NCBI GenBank assembly: GCA_033239525.1
Contig: BSYO01000033.1
Span: 12,558,901-12,622,900, forward strand
Length of the DNA: 64,000 nucleotides
From: Nepenthes gracilis
Taxonomy: Eukaryota > Streptophyta > Magnoliopsida > Caryophyllales > Nepenthaceae
Direction of reading: 5' to 3'
Part shown: piece after piece, positions 12,701-22,563 of the stretch
Numbering within the stretch: position 1 is the stretch's first letter
Layout of the letters: the number at the start of each line of letters is the position of its first letter
Made by a program: the position numbers and the translations under genes
Notes under the pieces: generated by a model
The model's database searches: none
Told to the model about the DNA's origin: nothing
What the model saw: only the letters and a program-made list of their open reading frames with translations

Positions 12701-15700
12701 TGGGAATCCTTAAAAACATGTTCAAAAGGACGAAATACGTTTTTTACCTTCTCTGACCAGGTTGTAGTCTCCAAGGTTGGAGAGTTGTCTAGGAGTTTCA
12801 GCACCAACCCATTGTTTTCCTTGGTTGGAATTCCTTGCCATGTGCTACTGTCATGCACAATGTTAGCCACCATTCATAGCCTAGCAAGCTTACCCGCTAG
12901 CCCTTGCTTTAAAATTCCATTCAAAGAGTTTGGAAGTTCCGAGTGATCGGGCCTAAAGTTAACAACCACCATCCTAAAACAGAGTCACAACCTCTCAAGG
13001 CTAAAATTAGGAAGTTAGCGTAGAATTGATTATTCTACACTTCTAAAGTTACTTGGTGGCATGATCCCTCTCCTTGCATGATCTCACCGCTTGCTATTTG
13101 TAGTTGGATCTAGGTTGGGCTGGATCGCTTCCATTTAGCTCTCTTAATTAGGTTGCATTAAGGAAGTTATGAGTACTTCCTAAGTTAATCAAGATCACCC
13201 TCGATATCCCGTTAATCTTAAGTAGGGGGTGACCGGTCATAACTTGTAAGAAAATCTCGACCAGCTGGTCTTCCATGCTAAAAGCTTCCTGAGGGATTGA
13301 ATCTTTGAGTTCTTGCTAGGAGCTAGGTTCCTCTGGCTCCACTACCATCACCGGCTTGAAAGTGGCTAGACTTGAGCCAGTTGCCCCTGATGTGGAACGA
13401 TGACATTATAATACCCTGGAAGAGGTGTTCTGACCCCTTTTAGCCCTTTTCCAACTCGTTATAAACTCCCTTATATGCCTACCATGCCGAATGCTTAGTG
13501 TAGGCCTGTTGGGTTGAGGAGTTTCACCGAATAGCGAAATTCATCATTCAGTCCTCCTAAAATACAACTCAACTTGGTTTAAGCCAGCATGTCTATCAAT
13601 CGGTTAACAATCAACTTGAACCTTGCCTTAAATTCTGCCATACTTCTAGTCTATCTAAACTTTTGCAACAACTCCATATGATCGTTGTATGCTAAGCTAC
13701 AAAACCTAATGAAGCTGCGCCTTGAATAATATTTCCTAGTCAATGAATTCCCTAGCTCCCTAGAACCAAATCATTGCCTCCCCTTCCATGTAAAAAGAGG
13801 ATAGTAAAAACTTCTGGTTATCAAGTGTCTAGTGGAGCTGAAAAAATTAACTCACTTTATATATCCACCCATGGGGGTTTTCTCCTTCAAATTGTGGAAA
13901 ATCAATTTCAACATTCTGATAGACATTGATTCCTAGTGACTCCTATCACTCCCCACAGTGGGGAGGGTTTTGATCTGGGGGTACAGTTGTGGGAAGGGTT
14001 AGCGACAACTTTTGCCAAAGATTGAACAAATGTCGCATCTGTTCAATCAATGCAGTTATGGTTTGCTCGAGTTGTTCCACGCGCTGGTTATTACTTTGCT
14101 TGAAACTGTTGAGCTGTTGATTTCCAGTTGATACTGCTTCAATTAATTGGTTTATGTGGTTGCTCTCTGCCATTCTGTCTACCAATTTGTAAGGATAAGA
14201 TTATGGAGAATTATCCCCATACCCAAATTTGTAAAGAGGAAGAGAATGGGAAGTGGGAAAAAAATTGATAAAGCTTAAAAGGTAAAGCTAGAGTTTCTGA
14301 TTTGAGAACGGAAAAGGTCTCCAAGGAAATTTAGTTCACAGGTAAATTTTATCTCCTTTCTGTTCTGAGTAAAATCCCTAATTTATACTGTCAACTAAGA
14401 TGTTTTCCAAATGATACTAATACCATTCCTTTTCTGAAAGCATGTAAGTGCAACAAAAAAAAAAAAAAAAAAAAAGCCAAGAAGAAACTGAAGAATCCAG
14501 TTTGGTTGCCATGCATCACATGCCGTGCATGTGTCCCTACTAGCTGTTGATGTATTTGCCATGTGCTTCTCACATGATTCAGGCTACTCCAACAGTTGTC
14601 CTCTTTGATCCACCACTTCCCTATCACATTGTGGATAATATTCCACCAATGTGGCCGTGATGCGTTCCCCTTGAACCCCCTATCTCTCTTCACGTGCTCC
14701 TACCACTATTCTGGAAACTTCATGATGGCTTCCGGTATCCTCCATCCAATGGTGGAGGTAGGGTCTCGTGTATGGCTATGATGAAAGAGTTTTGAGCCTT
14801 ATGCTGCAGTGTTCATCTTCTTGTGTCCGAACTTTATTTGCTCTCAAATGCTTTCTTCCCTCAGCTGTGTCTTCTCCATTCTCCAACCTAAGTTTCCTCT
14901 TTTCTATGACTTCTCTATTTTAGTATTATCAATTTTTTTTTCTTTGTAGCCACTTAGACAGGATGCCTTCTACTGGGCACTTTCTTGGCATTGTGGATAA
15001 TTCTTGGGATACTGAAGCAAGTTCTGATTAGTATACATGACAAGGTGCATTCAGGAAACTACAAAATTTTTGAAATTCAGTTCTGGAATTTGTGAGCAAA
15101 GTTGAATCAATAACTTTGAGCAAAATCCTGTCAGGCATCATTCTGAATTCTGTTGTTTAAGCACCCTGCAGTAGAAATCCATTTACCTTGAAGCATTATG
15201 TTAAGCGTGCAAATGCCAGGTGAAACCTGTTCTACAGCTTCTTAAGTCAGTTCATCCATCTTGCATTCTACCTGTGCAAGATTCTGACTAAGACCATCCA
15301 CAATAGTGGTTAATGCAGCATGTGTTTTCATTAAAATCAGCAATCACTTCTGGGGACTCTTATCTGAAATTTCAACTACATGAATCTGAATATTTGCTAT
15401 AATTGGGAAAGTTTGCTTCCTGATTCTATTTTTGTTCGGTCATCAATTATAAAACTTTAATTCTTGCTTATCTGCACATACTTTTGTCCCAAACACAAAT
15501 GCCAATCCTCTTGATGGCCTAGTTAAAATTTTTTCTTTCCAAGTCCACGGAGAATTTTATTGCTTCTAATTTTTCACTGAATTTGTACTAGTTCAGACTA
15601 CAAATTATTGATAGCATACTGATACTCAGATCTTCCTGTGCTTCCTTGAAAGTTCAAATTTCAATTCTTACAAATTCTTGGTGAGCAGTACCAAAACTTT

Positions 15701-18700
15701 TTTTCAGTGTATTGATTCTGATTTTTCACTTTCACTACAAAACCAATTATTACCTGTTTCTTGAAGCTCTCAGTTTTGGATTCCGAAAATTACTGGTGTC
15801 TACACCAGTTCTGAATTCTGTTTGCTTCAGAATCATGAATTACAAGTCTGCTCTTCTATAGTTCTTGAATGGGTTATTGGTCTTCTTGGTTACCACTTAC
15901 AACTGAATTTAGTTGACACCTGCAAATACCTCAGCAAGAATATTGAGAGGCCAACCGACACCGGTTATTGCAGCCAAGAGATTCATATAAGCTGTTATAC
16001 ATTAGCAAGCAACACTATAATTGCTTGTTACTAGAAATTTGACACCCCAGTCTTTTGAGAATTACTGCGAGTCTGTTGATGCCACAAGCTCTTGAGTCTG
16101 TTATAGTCCAACTTCAGCAACATACATCAATGTTGCCCTAGTTCCAAGCCTATGCAACAATACACCAGTAGCTACTCCCAGTGCATATTGATTACCAGAT
16201 TTGCTGTGAGAGGCAGCCTACTGCTCGGGCACAATACTTGCCTTCTCACCGGAGTTGCATCTCCAATTGGAACACAACAAGCTACAAAATTCTTGCCTCT
16301 ATCCACACCCTCCCGCATCTCAGTTTCATTTCTTTAAAATTCTGCAATTGATCTTCCTAGTCTTAGACATCTCTCATGCTACCAAGCAAATACAATCCAC
16401 TTAATTGCTTCTGACAAGAATCCCCTTGGTAAGCAATCTGTAGTCATTGACATCAGCTACCCCATTCCTGTATTTTGCTGCCCAATCTTAATTCCACACC
16501 ACAAACCAAAAGCCACTCACACAATTCACTAATAAATCTTCCAGTCATTCAATCCTATTATTCCCAGAATTACCATAATAACTTTTTTATCCAGAGGTGT
16601 TTAATTCAACAAGGGTTTTAAGGACTCATGCCCCATCGTTCATCATATACACACAACATTTTTTCATATATCAACAAAGGCAGTAGGTAAAAATGGAGAA
16701 GCCAGGCATTTTTCTTGCTCATTTCAATAACTTTGCATTGCATGCAGTTTAAAAATTATTACATACAGTATTTGACTCCTTGGCATCATCATCAACATTC
16801 AATGGAAGGTACAGGCTCCAGACATACAAGCATTGTTCCAATTAGAATATACAAAATTTGCTGTCCAGACTCAGCAACTTCTTTATGGCATGGTATCACT
16901 TATTCACCAAAATCAAAGGCTAATAATATCCTACAAATTCCACTTACACTATAACATTTTACTAATCTTCACATGACAACTAGTTTCTTAGCATTTTGGG
17001 ATCATTATAGCTCACCAAAGTGGAATGATCAACAAGTGAAAGAAGCTTTTAGACTGCATGGCAGCATCTCCTACTTGCATGTTCACTCACAAATGAATAA
17101 ACCAATTATCATTGGGTACAAGACACTATCTAAAGCTAGAAGCGCAAAGGAATATGTTGTGTGGAAGAATTTAATAGCAATGCTGCCTAAACAACCTCCA
17201 ATTCTGCCTTTCAGATGACTGCCCATCGTTGTTATGTCAAATCAAAACTGCCATTACGCCATCATTCTTCAGAATTCAATTGGCACTATGGAACAAGGCT
17301 CACCCATGGTGTAATCAACTATCTTCATGTTAGGATATTGGTTACTTCCGTGTGGGCGCATACTCGGTTGGCGGGCCATTCGGAAGTTTGGTCGAGCACA
17401 CACGGGCTTTATATTGAGACAGAGGATTATGGTGTTCGTATGCAGTGAGTGGTCGAGGGCATTCGCACTCAAACACAGAGCAACCAATGTGTCGAGTCCG
17501 AGGAGCAACCGGATGCTGAGTCTGAGTAGTGATTGGGCGGTGATGCTGAAGGGCACCCAAGCGTCAAATATAGAAGTGTCCGAGCATGGTCCACCATTAT
17601 GAAAATGTGCAAAATGCGTCATTTTAGGGTTATATAAAAGGAGAGGGACAAAGAGCGAGAATAACACCTTGTAAAATCAAAATAGAGAGTGCCGTTAGTG
17701 AGAAAAAGAGAAGAAAAGAGAGAAAAGTGGGAAGAAGATTCATTTGGCCTTCACTGTTACTTGGGTCCATCCGATACAAGGTGTCGAGCTCTTGTACTTT
17801 ATTTTTGGGGTCCGTGTAACCGATTTTACATAGTGGAGATTTTTCGGATGCTTTATCCCGTGGTTTTTTCCCTCTCATTTAGAAGAGAATTTCTACGTAA
17901 ATTACTTATGTCTTGTTTTATTGAGTGATTATTGTTTGCCTATTGTATATCAATGCTGTTCATTCTTCCCTCTCGGTTCATCGAAGCTGTCAGCTGATCC
18001 CTAACACTTCAAAGGTAATTACAACAGCTGAAGGCCACAAGCAACAAGTACATAAAATCTACCAACAGAACAATTCAACAGTGCAACCAAATGGACATTC
18101 AACAAATAATGTCACACATTCTACATTGCCAGACATTGCACCAACAAATGGACATTTTCAAATGGCACAAGTGACCAACCAGAAGCCACAACAGATGCAC
18201 TCAATAGAAGCCAGTAGAGCTGAGCAACATAACCATCCAAAGACACAATAAGAATCTGTAGATAAGAGCCTTCAGCATGAATACATTAATCCGAAAGATT
18301 TACACCAGCAAAAATCAACAAGAACAAGTCCACCAACTGACCAAGACAGGACTTCAACTCATCAGACAGATCTTATCACACAAACGGGTTGCATCATGGA
18401 CCAGTATACAAAATTCCAGCTTTCCAGCAAATAACCTCCACTATGGGGAAATTTCTGGAACAAAGGAGGAAATACAAATTCATCTTCCTCTTCCCCCAAC
18501 ATTGCAATCTAAAGGGTTGTGCTTTTGTCAACAAATCTGATACAAGCCATGTACAACTTACAGGCTCACAATCTTATTTGAGAAGGAAGCTACCACATCT
18601 TGCTAGCACATTAGTATAATTCTAGAGACTAGCATTAGTTGCATATAACCTTCATTGTTATACCACTCAGGACAAAAGACACAGGGAACCACATTCATTC

Positions 18701-20074
18701 CATCATTGAGGACAAGGATGATCTCATTGAGGTAGTACTATTACGTAAATCATACTATCAAGTAAGTCAGCCAATACTAGTAAAAGAATAGTATATCAAT
18801 AAGGTGAGGGGTTATCCTTAAGGGCTATTATAGTAATAATAGCTAGAAAGGTCATTAGCCTATATATAGTCTTACTTGTCATGCAATTGGCAGCTTTTGA
18901 TTGATGAATGAAAGTTAGTATGAGTTCTCAATTTCCCTTGTGCGGTTAGACTCCATTCACCCCTTCTCTTTTCCTTTCTTTTCTCTATACTTCCTAGCAC
19001 CCGTTCCCACTGATTCTTCCTCTATTCATTTTCTTCTAGGTATATTCTAGTCCATTTAGGCAATTACACAATAGACTGCATCCATTATCTTCCATCTTTG
19101 TTCCTCTAGGTGGCATTCAAGAGCCTTGATAACGGTTTTGCTAAAAGAGGTATTGATATTGTGCCATGTTTCACTGATTTTATAATCTAAAGGATTGCCT
19201 TGAAGATCGTGGGCTCAATGGGATTTTTTTAATAGCTTGTAAGTGTTGAGCTCCTCAAATGACGGATTTTTTAATCCTCACTAATGCGGTATGCCGATTG
19301 GCATTGGCATCTTTGACTTTGGCCAACATCTCGGGTCAATTTAGAGCTTTGTTTGGACTAGTAACAAGGTTCTCATAGAAAAACCTTTTTGCACAGTTTG
19401 CCTCTAGGTGCCCTGTCCCTCTGGGAAGCTGGACTCTCTAATAACCTCTTCGTCTGACATATCATCCAACGGATTGTCTCTGCCAATCCTGCCATCTTTA
19501 ACAAGAACTTTTAAGACAGTCTGCCTCTCTAACAACCCGGCCAGATCTAACAATCTAGATTTTAACAATTGAGTCCAGAACTAACCCTCGATCCATTACA
19601 TTTGTTTCGCTTCCTCTCTGAGACCATGAGATCTAACAGTAAAATCAACTAAGCAGCATATTAAGATGCATGTGGAACACATTTTAAATGGGAAAATGTT
19701 AGTTTCAATAGCAGACACAAGCCATTTGAGACTAATAGCTAACTAAAAATACAAATAACGATGATCAATTTGGTCCACAGCACACACTAAATAAGCAAGA
19801 AAATGATAAATTCCACTCAGATAAATTTGAGAAGAGAAAAACAAAATGGGAAAAAAACCTGTTTTTCGATGCTCAAAAGTTCTTCATGAAGTTTTGCTCT
19901 TTTACTCAATAGAGATGATAACATTGTAGACGGATTCGAAGGCATTCGTTGCCCTAAAAATTATTAAAAAAAGATAAAGAAAAAACGAAAAGCAAGAATG
20001 CAGTTCCACTTCAAATGACTGAAATTTAAACGGGAAGAATTAACGGGTGGTTAGTAGCCACCTTCGGAATCCAT
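3642..20074 (-). CDS. EAF6: EAF6-type NuA4/MOZ histone acetyltransferase subunit, exons 1-4 (3' end missing)
   Basis: This gene encodes a small accessory subunit of NuA4-type histone acetyltransferase complexes, a nuclear chromatin role known for the family. Four exons join in frame into 93 codons. Exon 1 gives MDSEG and exon 2 gives [20 protein letters not shown], running on to EELLSIEKQ. Exon 3 gives [20 protein letters not shown], running on to [10 protein letters not shown]. Exon 4 gives [19 protein letters not shown] and ends ITSPA. This is the conserved EAF6 core: a helix ending SIEKQ, then [11 protein letters not shown], then the plant-type [14 protein letters not shown]. The acidic C-terminal exon(s) expected in plants were not found at 1-3641, so they lie outside the window or are lost. 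Introns are 108 bp, about 15.2 kb and 823 bp; the long one is filled by nested retroelements. If exon 4 were read through, a stop would follow within about 12 codons. Confidence 0.85.
4535..4635 (-). CDS. EAF6: EAF6-type gene, exon 3
   Basis: The acceptor is ATTACAG and the donor GTACGG. The 101-bp exon starts in phase 0 with [18 protein letters not shown] and ends two bases into a Leu codon that exon 4 completes. A reading frame starting at the internal Met (METTYLQD) runs on into the intron, but that extension is not real coding sequence. Confidence 0.88.
4636..6157. other. Intron 2 of the EAF6-type gene, part left of the retroelement stack
   Basis: AT-rich intronic sequence with no other gene recognised. 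It has a short CCCACA repeat near 5110-5130. It ends where the LTR of the inserted element begins. Confidence 0.6.
6158..6488 (+). repeat. 5' LTR of the outer element
   Basis: It begins TGTAATG and ends CATAACA, directly before the primer site. The central part matches 18765-19010 closely. A TATA-like CCTATATATAG lies at about 6276. Confidence 0.7.
6489..6502 (+). other. Primer binding site (tRNA-Met type, mutated)
   Basis: ATTAGTATTAGAGC resembles the TGGTATCAGAGC primer site that pairs with initiator tRNA-Met. It abuts the LTR end. Confidence 0.6.
6872..7645 (-). repeat. 3' LTR of the nested gypsy element
   Basis: It matches 14188-14950 over its whole length (for example TATGGAGAATTAT, GGGTCTCCAAGGAAATT and CCGTGCATGTGTCCCT). 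End coordinates are approximate. Confidence 0.75.
7646..7820 (-). pseudogene. C-terminal end of the nested gypsy polyprotein, separated by the solo LTR
   Basis: On the minus strand this stretch carries broken frames with LVKWTG-like and EDFESLE-like words. It ends in TTGAGGGCAAGGTG and a purine tract, the usual close of a chromovirus-type polyprotein (chromodomain-like tail, then polypurine tract). It continues the reading direction of the fragment that stops at about 10000. Confidence 0.45.
7826..9999 (-). mobile_element. Solo LTR inserted in the gypsy polyprotein
   Basis: On the minus strand it starts TGTAAAGCCCGAG at 9999 and ends GGATATGACA at 7826. It is flanked by CATAG (7821-7825) and TATAG (10000-10004), a 5-bp target-site duplication with one mismatch. 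It contains a minus-strand TATA box (about 9627-9634) and upstream GCTCAAGCGCC-type words (9800-9865). Related LTRs are 35806-37877 and 56694-59236. Confidence 0.78.
10000..14185 (-). pseudogene. gag-pol remnant of the nested gypsy element
   Basis: Read on the minus strand, order 5' to 3'. The gag N-terminal region (14176-13946) has [14 protein letters not shown] and a predicted coil. RT (about 12520-11900) has [28 protein letters not shown] and FNDILIFSP, where the family has FDDIL, so one catalytic Asp is Asn. RNase H (11594-11187) has [14 protein letters not shown] and [10 protein letters not shown]. Integrase core (10880-10632) has DFIEGL and [19 protein letters not shown]. The C-terminal module (10175-9999) has [13 protein letters not shown] and VFHVSILKK. 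Frames are broken by many stops and frameshifts, so it cannot make a polyprotein. Confidence 0.85.
14188..14950 (-). repeat. 5' LTR of the nested gypsy element
   Basis: Direct repeat of 6872-7645. On the minus strand its end TTACA abuts the mutated primer site at about 14175-14186. It contains a homopolymeric A run near 14455-14475. Confidence 0.75.
14951..17327. other. Internal region of the outer element, no recognised gene
   Basis: About 2.4 kb between the nested gypsy element and the solo LTR. Open frames are short (80 codons or fewer) and match no family I know. It lies between the primer site and the polypurine-like end of the outer element. Confidence 0.5.
17328..18006 (+). mobile_element. 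Solo LTR, 679 bp, with perfect target-site duplication
   Basis: It starts TGTTAGGATATTGG and ends GATCCCTAACA, so the ends form a TGTTAG/CTAACA inverted repeat. It is flanked by CTTCA at 17323-17327 and CTTCA at 18007-18011. A TATA box (TATATAAA, 17631-17638) sits mid-LTR, followed by a purine-rich leader. No internal region is present, so it is the product of LTR-LTR recombination. Superfamily is not proven; length and layout fit Ty1/copia. The overlapping frames at 17269-17667 are not genes. Confidence 0.9.
18012..18735. other. Internal 3' region of the outer element
   Basis: Non-coding remnant. Near its end, about 18700-18735, the frame [11 protein letters not shown] and the purine-rich GAGGACAAGG precede the LTR, like the end of many gypsy polyproteins. 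No other domain is recognisable. Confidence 0.45.
18736..19073 (+). repeat. 3' LTR of the outer element
   Basis: Matches 6158-6488. The first bases have drifted (GTCAGCCAATACTAG versus GTTGGCCAACACTAG). The right end is placed at about 19073 by homology to the left copy. Confidence 0.68.
19074..19858. other. Intron 2 of the EAF6-type gene, part right of the retroelement stack
   Basis: AT-rich intron sequence between the outer LTR and exon 2. Nothing else is recognised. Confidence 0.6.
19859..19953 (-). CDS. EAF6: EAF6-type gene, exon 2
   Basis: The 95-bp exon has acceptor TTTTTAG and donor GTTTTT. Two bases complete the Gly codon from exon 1, then 31 codons read [20 protein letters not shown] and end EELLSIEKQ in phase 0. 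The [16 protein letters not shown] helix is the EAF6 hallmark. Confidence 0.88.
20062..20074 (-). CDS. EAF6: EAF6-type gene, exon 1 (start codon)
   Basis: The ATG at 20074 gives MDSE and the first base of a Gly codon, then donor GTGGCT. Joining to exon 2 gives [13 protein letters not shown], in frame. An in-frame Met in exon 2 (QRM) could be an alternative start. Confidence 0.75.
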
Positions 20075-20477
20075 TCCCGGTGGTGAAATTCGACACTTAG
20101 TCAGCAATCCGAGCGTGTAAAGGTGGCCTGTCTGAAATTATGATCGAGGAACGACGACCAGGGCACCGGATAGAAGTTCTTCCCATTCGCCTGAAGGATC
20201 GAAGGTCGATCGGGGTTGGCTAATACTATTTCGACTTTTAATTATTTATTGCATTAAGTAACTTCGTTTTTTTATTATTTTAGAGGAGAGGTCATATGTT
20301 CATTTCTTTTAAGCAATTCATTTTAAATTGTTATAAATTTTTTTATTTAGCATTAAAAAAACTATTAATATAAAAAATAAATAAAATATTATATTATTTA
20401 GAATTTATTCCAATAGTATCTTACAAATATTATTTATATGTACTTGAAAAACAACTTGACCATGATGGGTCCTGATA
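20075..20477 (-). promoter_or_regulatory. 5' UTR and promoter space of the EAF6-type gene
   Basis: The GC-richer stretch 20075-20220 is probably 5' UTR. The AT-rich 20220-20477 is the only remaining upstream space before the LTR of the Tat-type element. No clear TATA box or known element was identified. Confidence 0.4.
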
Positions 20478-21646
20478 TGTCATGGATCCAAACCTTTGAC
20501 GGATTCAGGTTCAACCGGGTCTCGTGTTCGTGATGATGTCGGTTTCAGTCTTTGTACTGCTTGGTTTCGATCCTACACGCCACAACAAAAGACGAGAAAT
20601 CAAAAGAAAATGGTGGGACTCGTTCACCGATTTATCCTTCGACGTTCAAGTCAGTTATCTTTCTTCCAAAATAAAGAATACGAAAATAGAATTTATGATG
20701 TGTGGTGCTGAGAAGGGAATTTGTAGGTCTGATTCGGAGGGGGCGCTCGGCGTAGAGTGGCTTTTGTGATGGTACGTTGGTGGAGAGTGACTTTTTTGGC
20801 CATTAGGTTCGCGAAGAGCAAATAGTGGGAAAGAGAATGGCACTTGATTCGTCCGAATGTAAGATGGCTTGTGTCAATTTAACACTCAAGAGAGTCCCCC
20901 TGGAGTATGTCCCCAGGGCATTTTATAACCAACTGACCTTGCCACCATTTCTTGGCGGGAAGAAATTTTTGTCGATTATCTGGGGATCCTTTCCATTAAA
21001 TCGAAAGATCTTTGGTGCTATTTAGAGGCAACAATGATCGGAAAGAAGGATTTCTTCCATTCTCGCGGGAATACCACACCCGGTGAATACTAGGGTTCTA
21101 CTGTGAGATATATGCTGAGATGGGGGCTTCCATTTCAAAGGTAAGATGGCTTGTGTCAATTTAACACTCAAGAGAGTCCCCCTGGAGTATGTCCCCAGGG
21201 CATTTTATAACCAACTGACCTTGCCACCATTTCTTAGGCGGGAAGGCTGACTGTCAGTTACCCTGGGGGATCCTTTCCATTCATCGAAAAGATGCTGGCG
21301 CTATTTAGGGCAACAATGATCGGAAAGAAGGATTTCTTCCATTCTCGCGGGGATACCACACCCGGTGAATACTAGGGTTCTACTGTGAGATATATGCTGA
21401 GTTGGGGGCTTCCATTTCAAAGGAGATCGCGATCTGGGGAGATCTTCCGCATTGCGACCAGTTGGGGAAGGTTATTTCTTACGTGCAGGAACGAGCTCAT
21501 GGGACGCATCCGGTTTGGGCTGCATCTGACTGTCTGAAGGTTATCTTTGGTTAATTAAGGCGTTAATCGTCTTTTGAACTAGTGGGCTGCACTTCACCGG
21601 GTTTGATCCTCCCGTTTGGACCGACCCATTTTAGCTGTCCCCATCA
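20478..21646 (-). repeat. 3' LTR of the truncated Tat-type element, with internal duplication
   Basis: Homologous to 56057-56693 plus 59237-59546 (ATGTCATGGAT at the left; CACGCCACAACAAAA versus CACCATAATAAAA inside) and more distantly to the other Tat LTRs. It is 1169 bp, but about 885 bp once the internal tandem duplication is removed, matching the 884-890 bp of its relatives. Confidence 0.75.
20861..21424. repeat. Tandem duplication of about 282 bp inside the LTR
   Basis: Copy 1 (about 20861-21142) and copy 2 (about 21143-21424) both contain AGATGGCTTGTGTCAATTTA, CCCCAGGGCATTTTATAACC and GATATATGCTGAG. They are nearly identical, with small indels (TTCTTGGCGGG versus TTCTTAGGCGGG), so the duplication is recent compared with the element. 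Confidence 0.9.
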
Positions 21647-22470
21647 CTAGCCTCCCATATTGGGGGTTCGAATTTTTGACTCTCGACATGTTCACAATGG
21701 GACGTAATATGTCATGTTGTCTTTTCAAGGCCTTCCCCGATTCCCCTTTTTATTATTTTTGGTGTGACTCCTCTATCCCTGATTCTCTATAGATTTGCTC
21801 GGCTGACAATCCCTTGGTGTTTAGCGACCCGTCTATTCCCCCGTGTGCTACAAATCGGGAGCTTGCAATGTTTATTTGCATCATCTCCCTCTTTAATCAA
21901 CGAAAATGATGTGAGAGCCAGATACTGCTACGCAGTCTGGCGTTTCAGCCACCGACTCAGAGTTGAGGCCGTTTGTGTTCTCTGTGACGTTGCCCCCTTT
22001 TTTTGTGCTTCGGAATTACTCGAGGAGTTGTGGGTCCCGGCCAGACGGCTGAATGGCTAGAACGGCCGGAACTCCAAGCGGGAATTGTCTAGTCAAACCA
22101 GGCGGAATGGATTGTTGACTGGCTTTGTAGACCAAATAGCTAACATCTGGAGTGTAGGTCGGAGCCAGAGTGGTAGTTCACCGGCTTCAGTCAAGGTGTC
22201 TGGGAGGTCAAAGCAGATGGTCTTAACCCATAGCCTCACTGCACTACCTATTGGGCAACTTGGGTAGTTGGGCTTCGCGGTATAAGAAATCATGCATCTC
22301 TATCGTTAGTCGTCACTTTCTGCCACGTGTTGTTGCTGAAAACAGCCGAATCTCCACAATAAATGAGACGGACGATTAGACTTGACAGCATGCTATCTGG
22401 TTTTGACTCGTGTCCAGCCATAATTGCCGTGCTTTATGAGGCGTTGCTTCATTTTGACGGTAGCAAAGGC
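21647..22470. other. Polypurine tract and 3' non-coding internal region
   Basis: It starts with CTAGCCTCCC, the complement of the minus-strand polypurine tract. The rest is spacer up to the antisense promoter; no convincing sense ORF is seen here. Confidence 0.5.
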
Positions 22471-22477
22471 TATAAAA
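22471..22477 (+). promoter_or_regulatory. TATA box of antisense gene 1 (truncated copy)
   Basis: TATAAAA, 93 bp upstream of the ATG at 22564, with a CT-rich leader between. Independent of the LTR promoter and on the opposite strand. Confidence 0.55.
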
Positions 22478-22563
22478 GCAAACACCAATTCCTATTCTCC
22501 TTTGCTTCCTCTCTCTTACACCCTTGGAGTTGCCTTCATCTGCTCTTTCCTTCATTTGGTTTT

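Larger units (their letters stand above)
6872..14950 (-). mobile_element. Decayed Ty3/gypsy element (chromovirus-like), minus strand, nested in the outer element
   Basis: Two direct repeats of about 770 bp (about 6872-7645 and 14188-14950) flank a minus-strand gag-pol remnant. On the minus strand the right LTR is followed by ATTGGTAGACAG, a mutated tRNA-Met primer site. A purine-rich AAAGGGGAGGG precedes the left LTR. The domain order gag, RT, RNase H, integrase, C-terminal VFHVS module is that of Ty3/gypsy. The coding region is full of stops and is split by a solo LTR at 7826-9999. Confidence 0.82.
6158..19073 (+). mobile_element. Outer non-autonomous LTR retroelement in intron 2
   Basis: Two direct repeats of about 330 bp (6158-6488 and about 18736-19073) share long identical runs around TATCAATAAGGTGAG and GCTATTATAGTAATAATAGC. 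The left copy is followed by a tRNA-Met-type primer site. The right copy is preceded by GAGGACAAGG, as before many gypsy 3' LTRs. About 3.5 kb of its own internal sequence is left after removing the nested elements. I recognise no gag or pol in it, so it is probably a non-autonomous derivative. Its orientation is opposite to the host gene. LTR ends are set by alignment by eye, and no clean target-site duplication was seen. Confidence 0.72.

Noticed and set aside
17269..17667. 132-codon minus-strand frame
   Set aside because: It lies across the boundary and body of a solo LTR and has no protein character.
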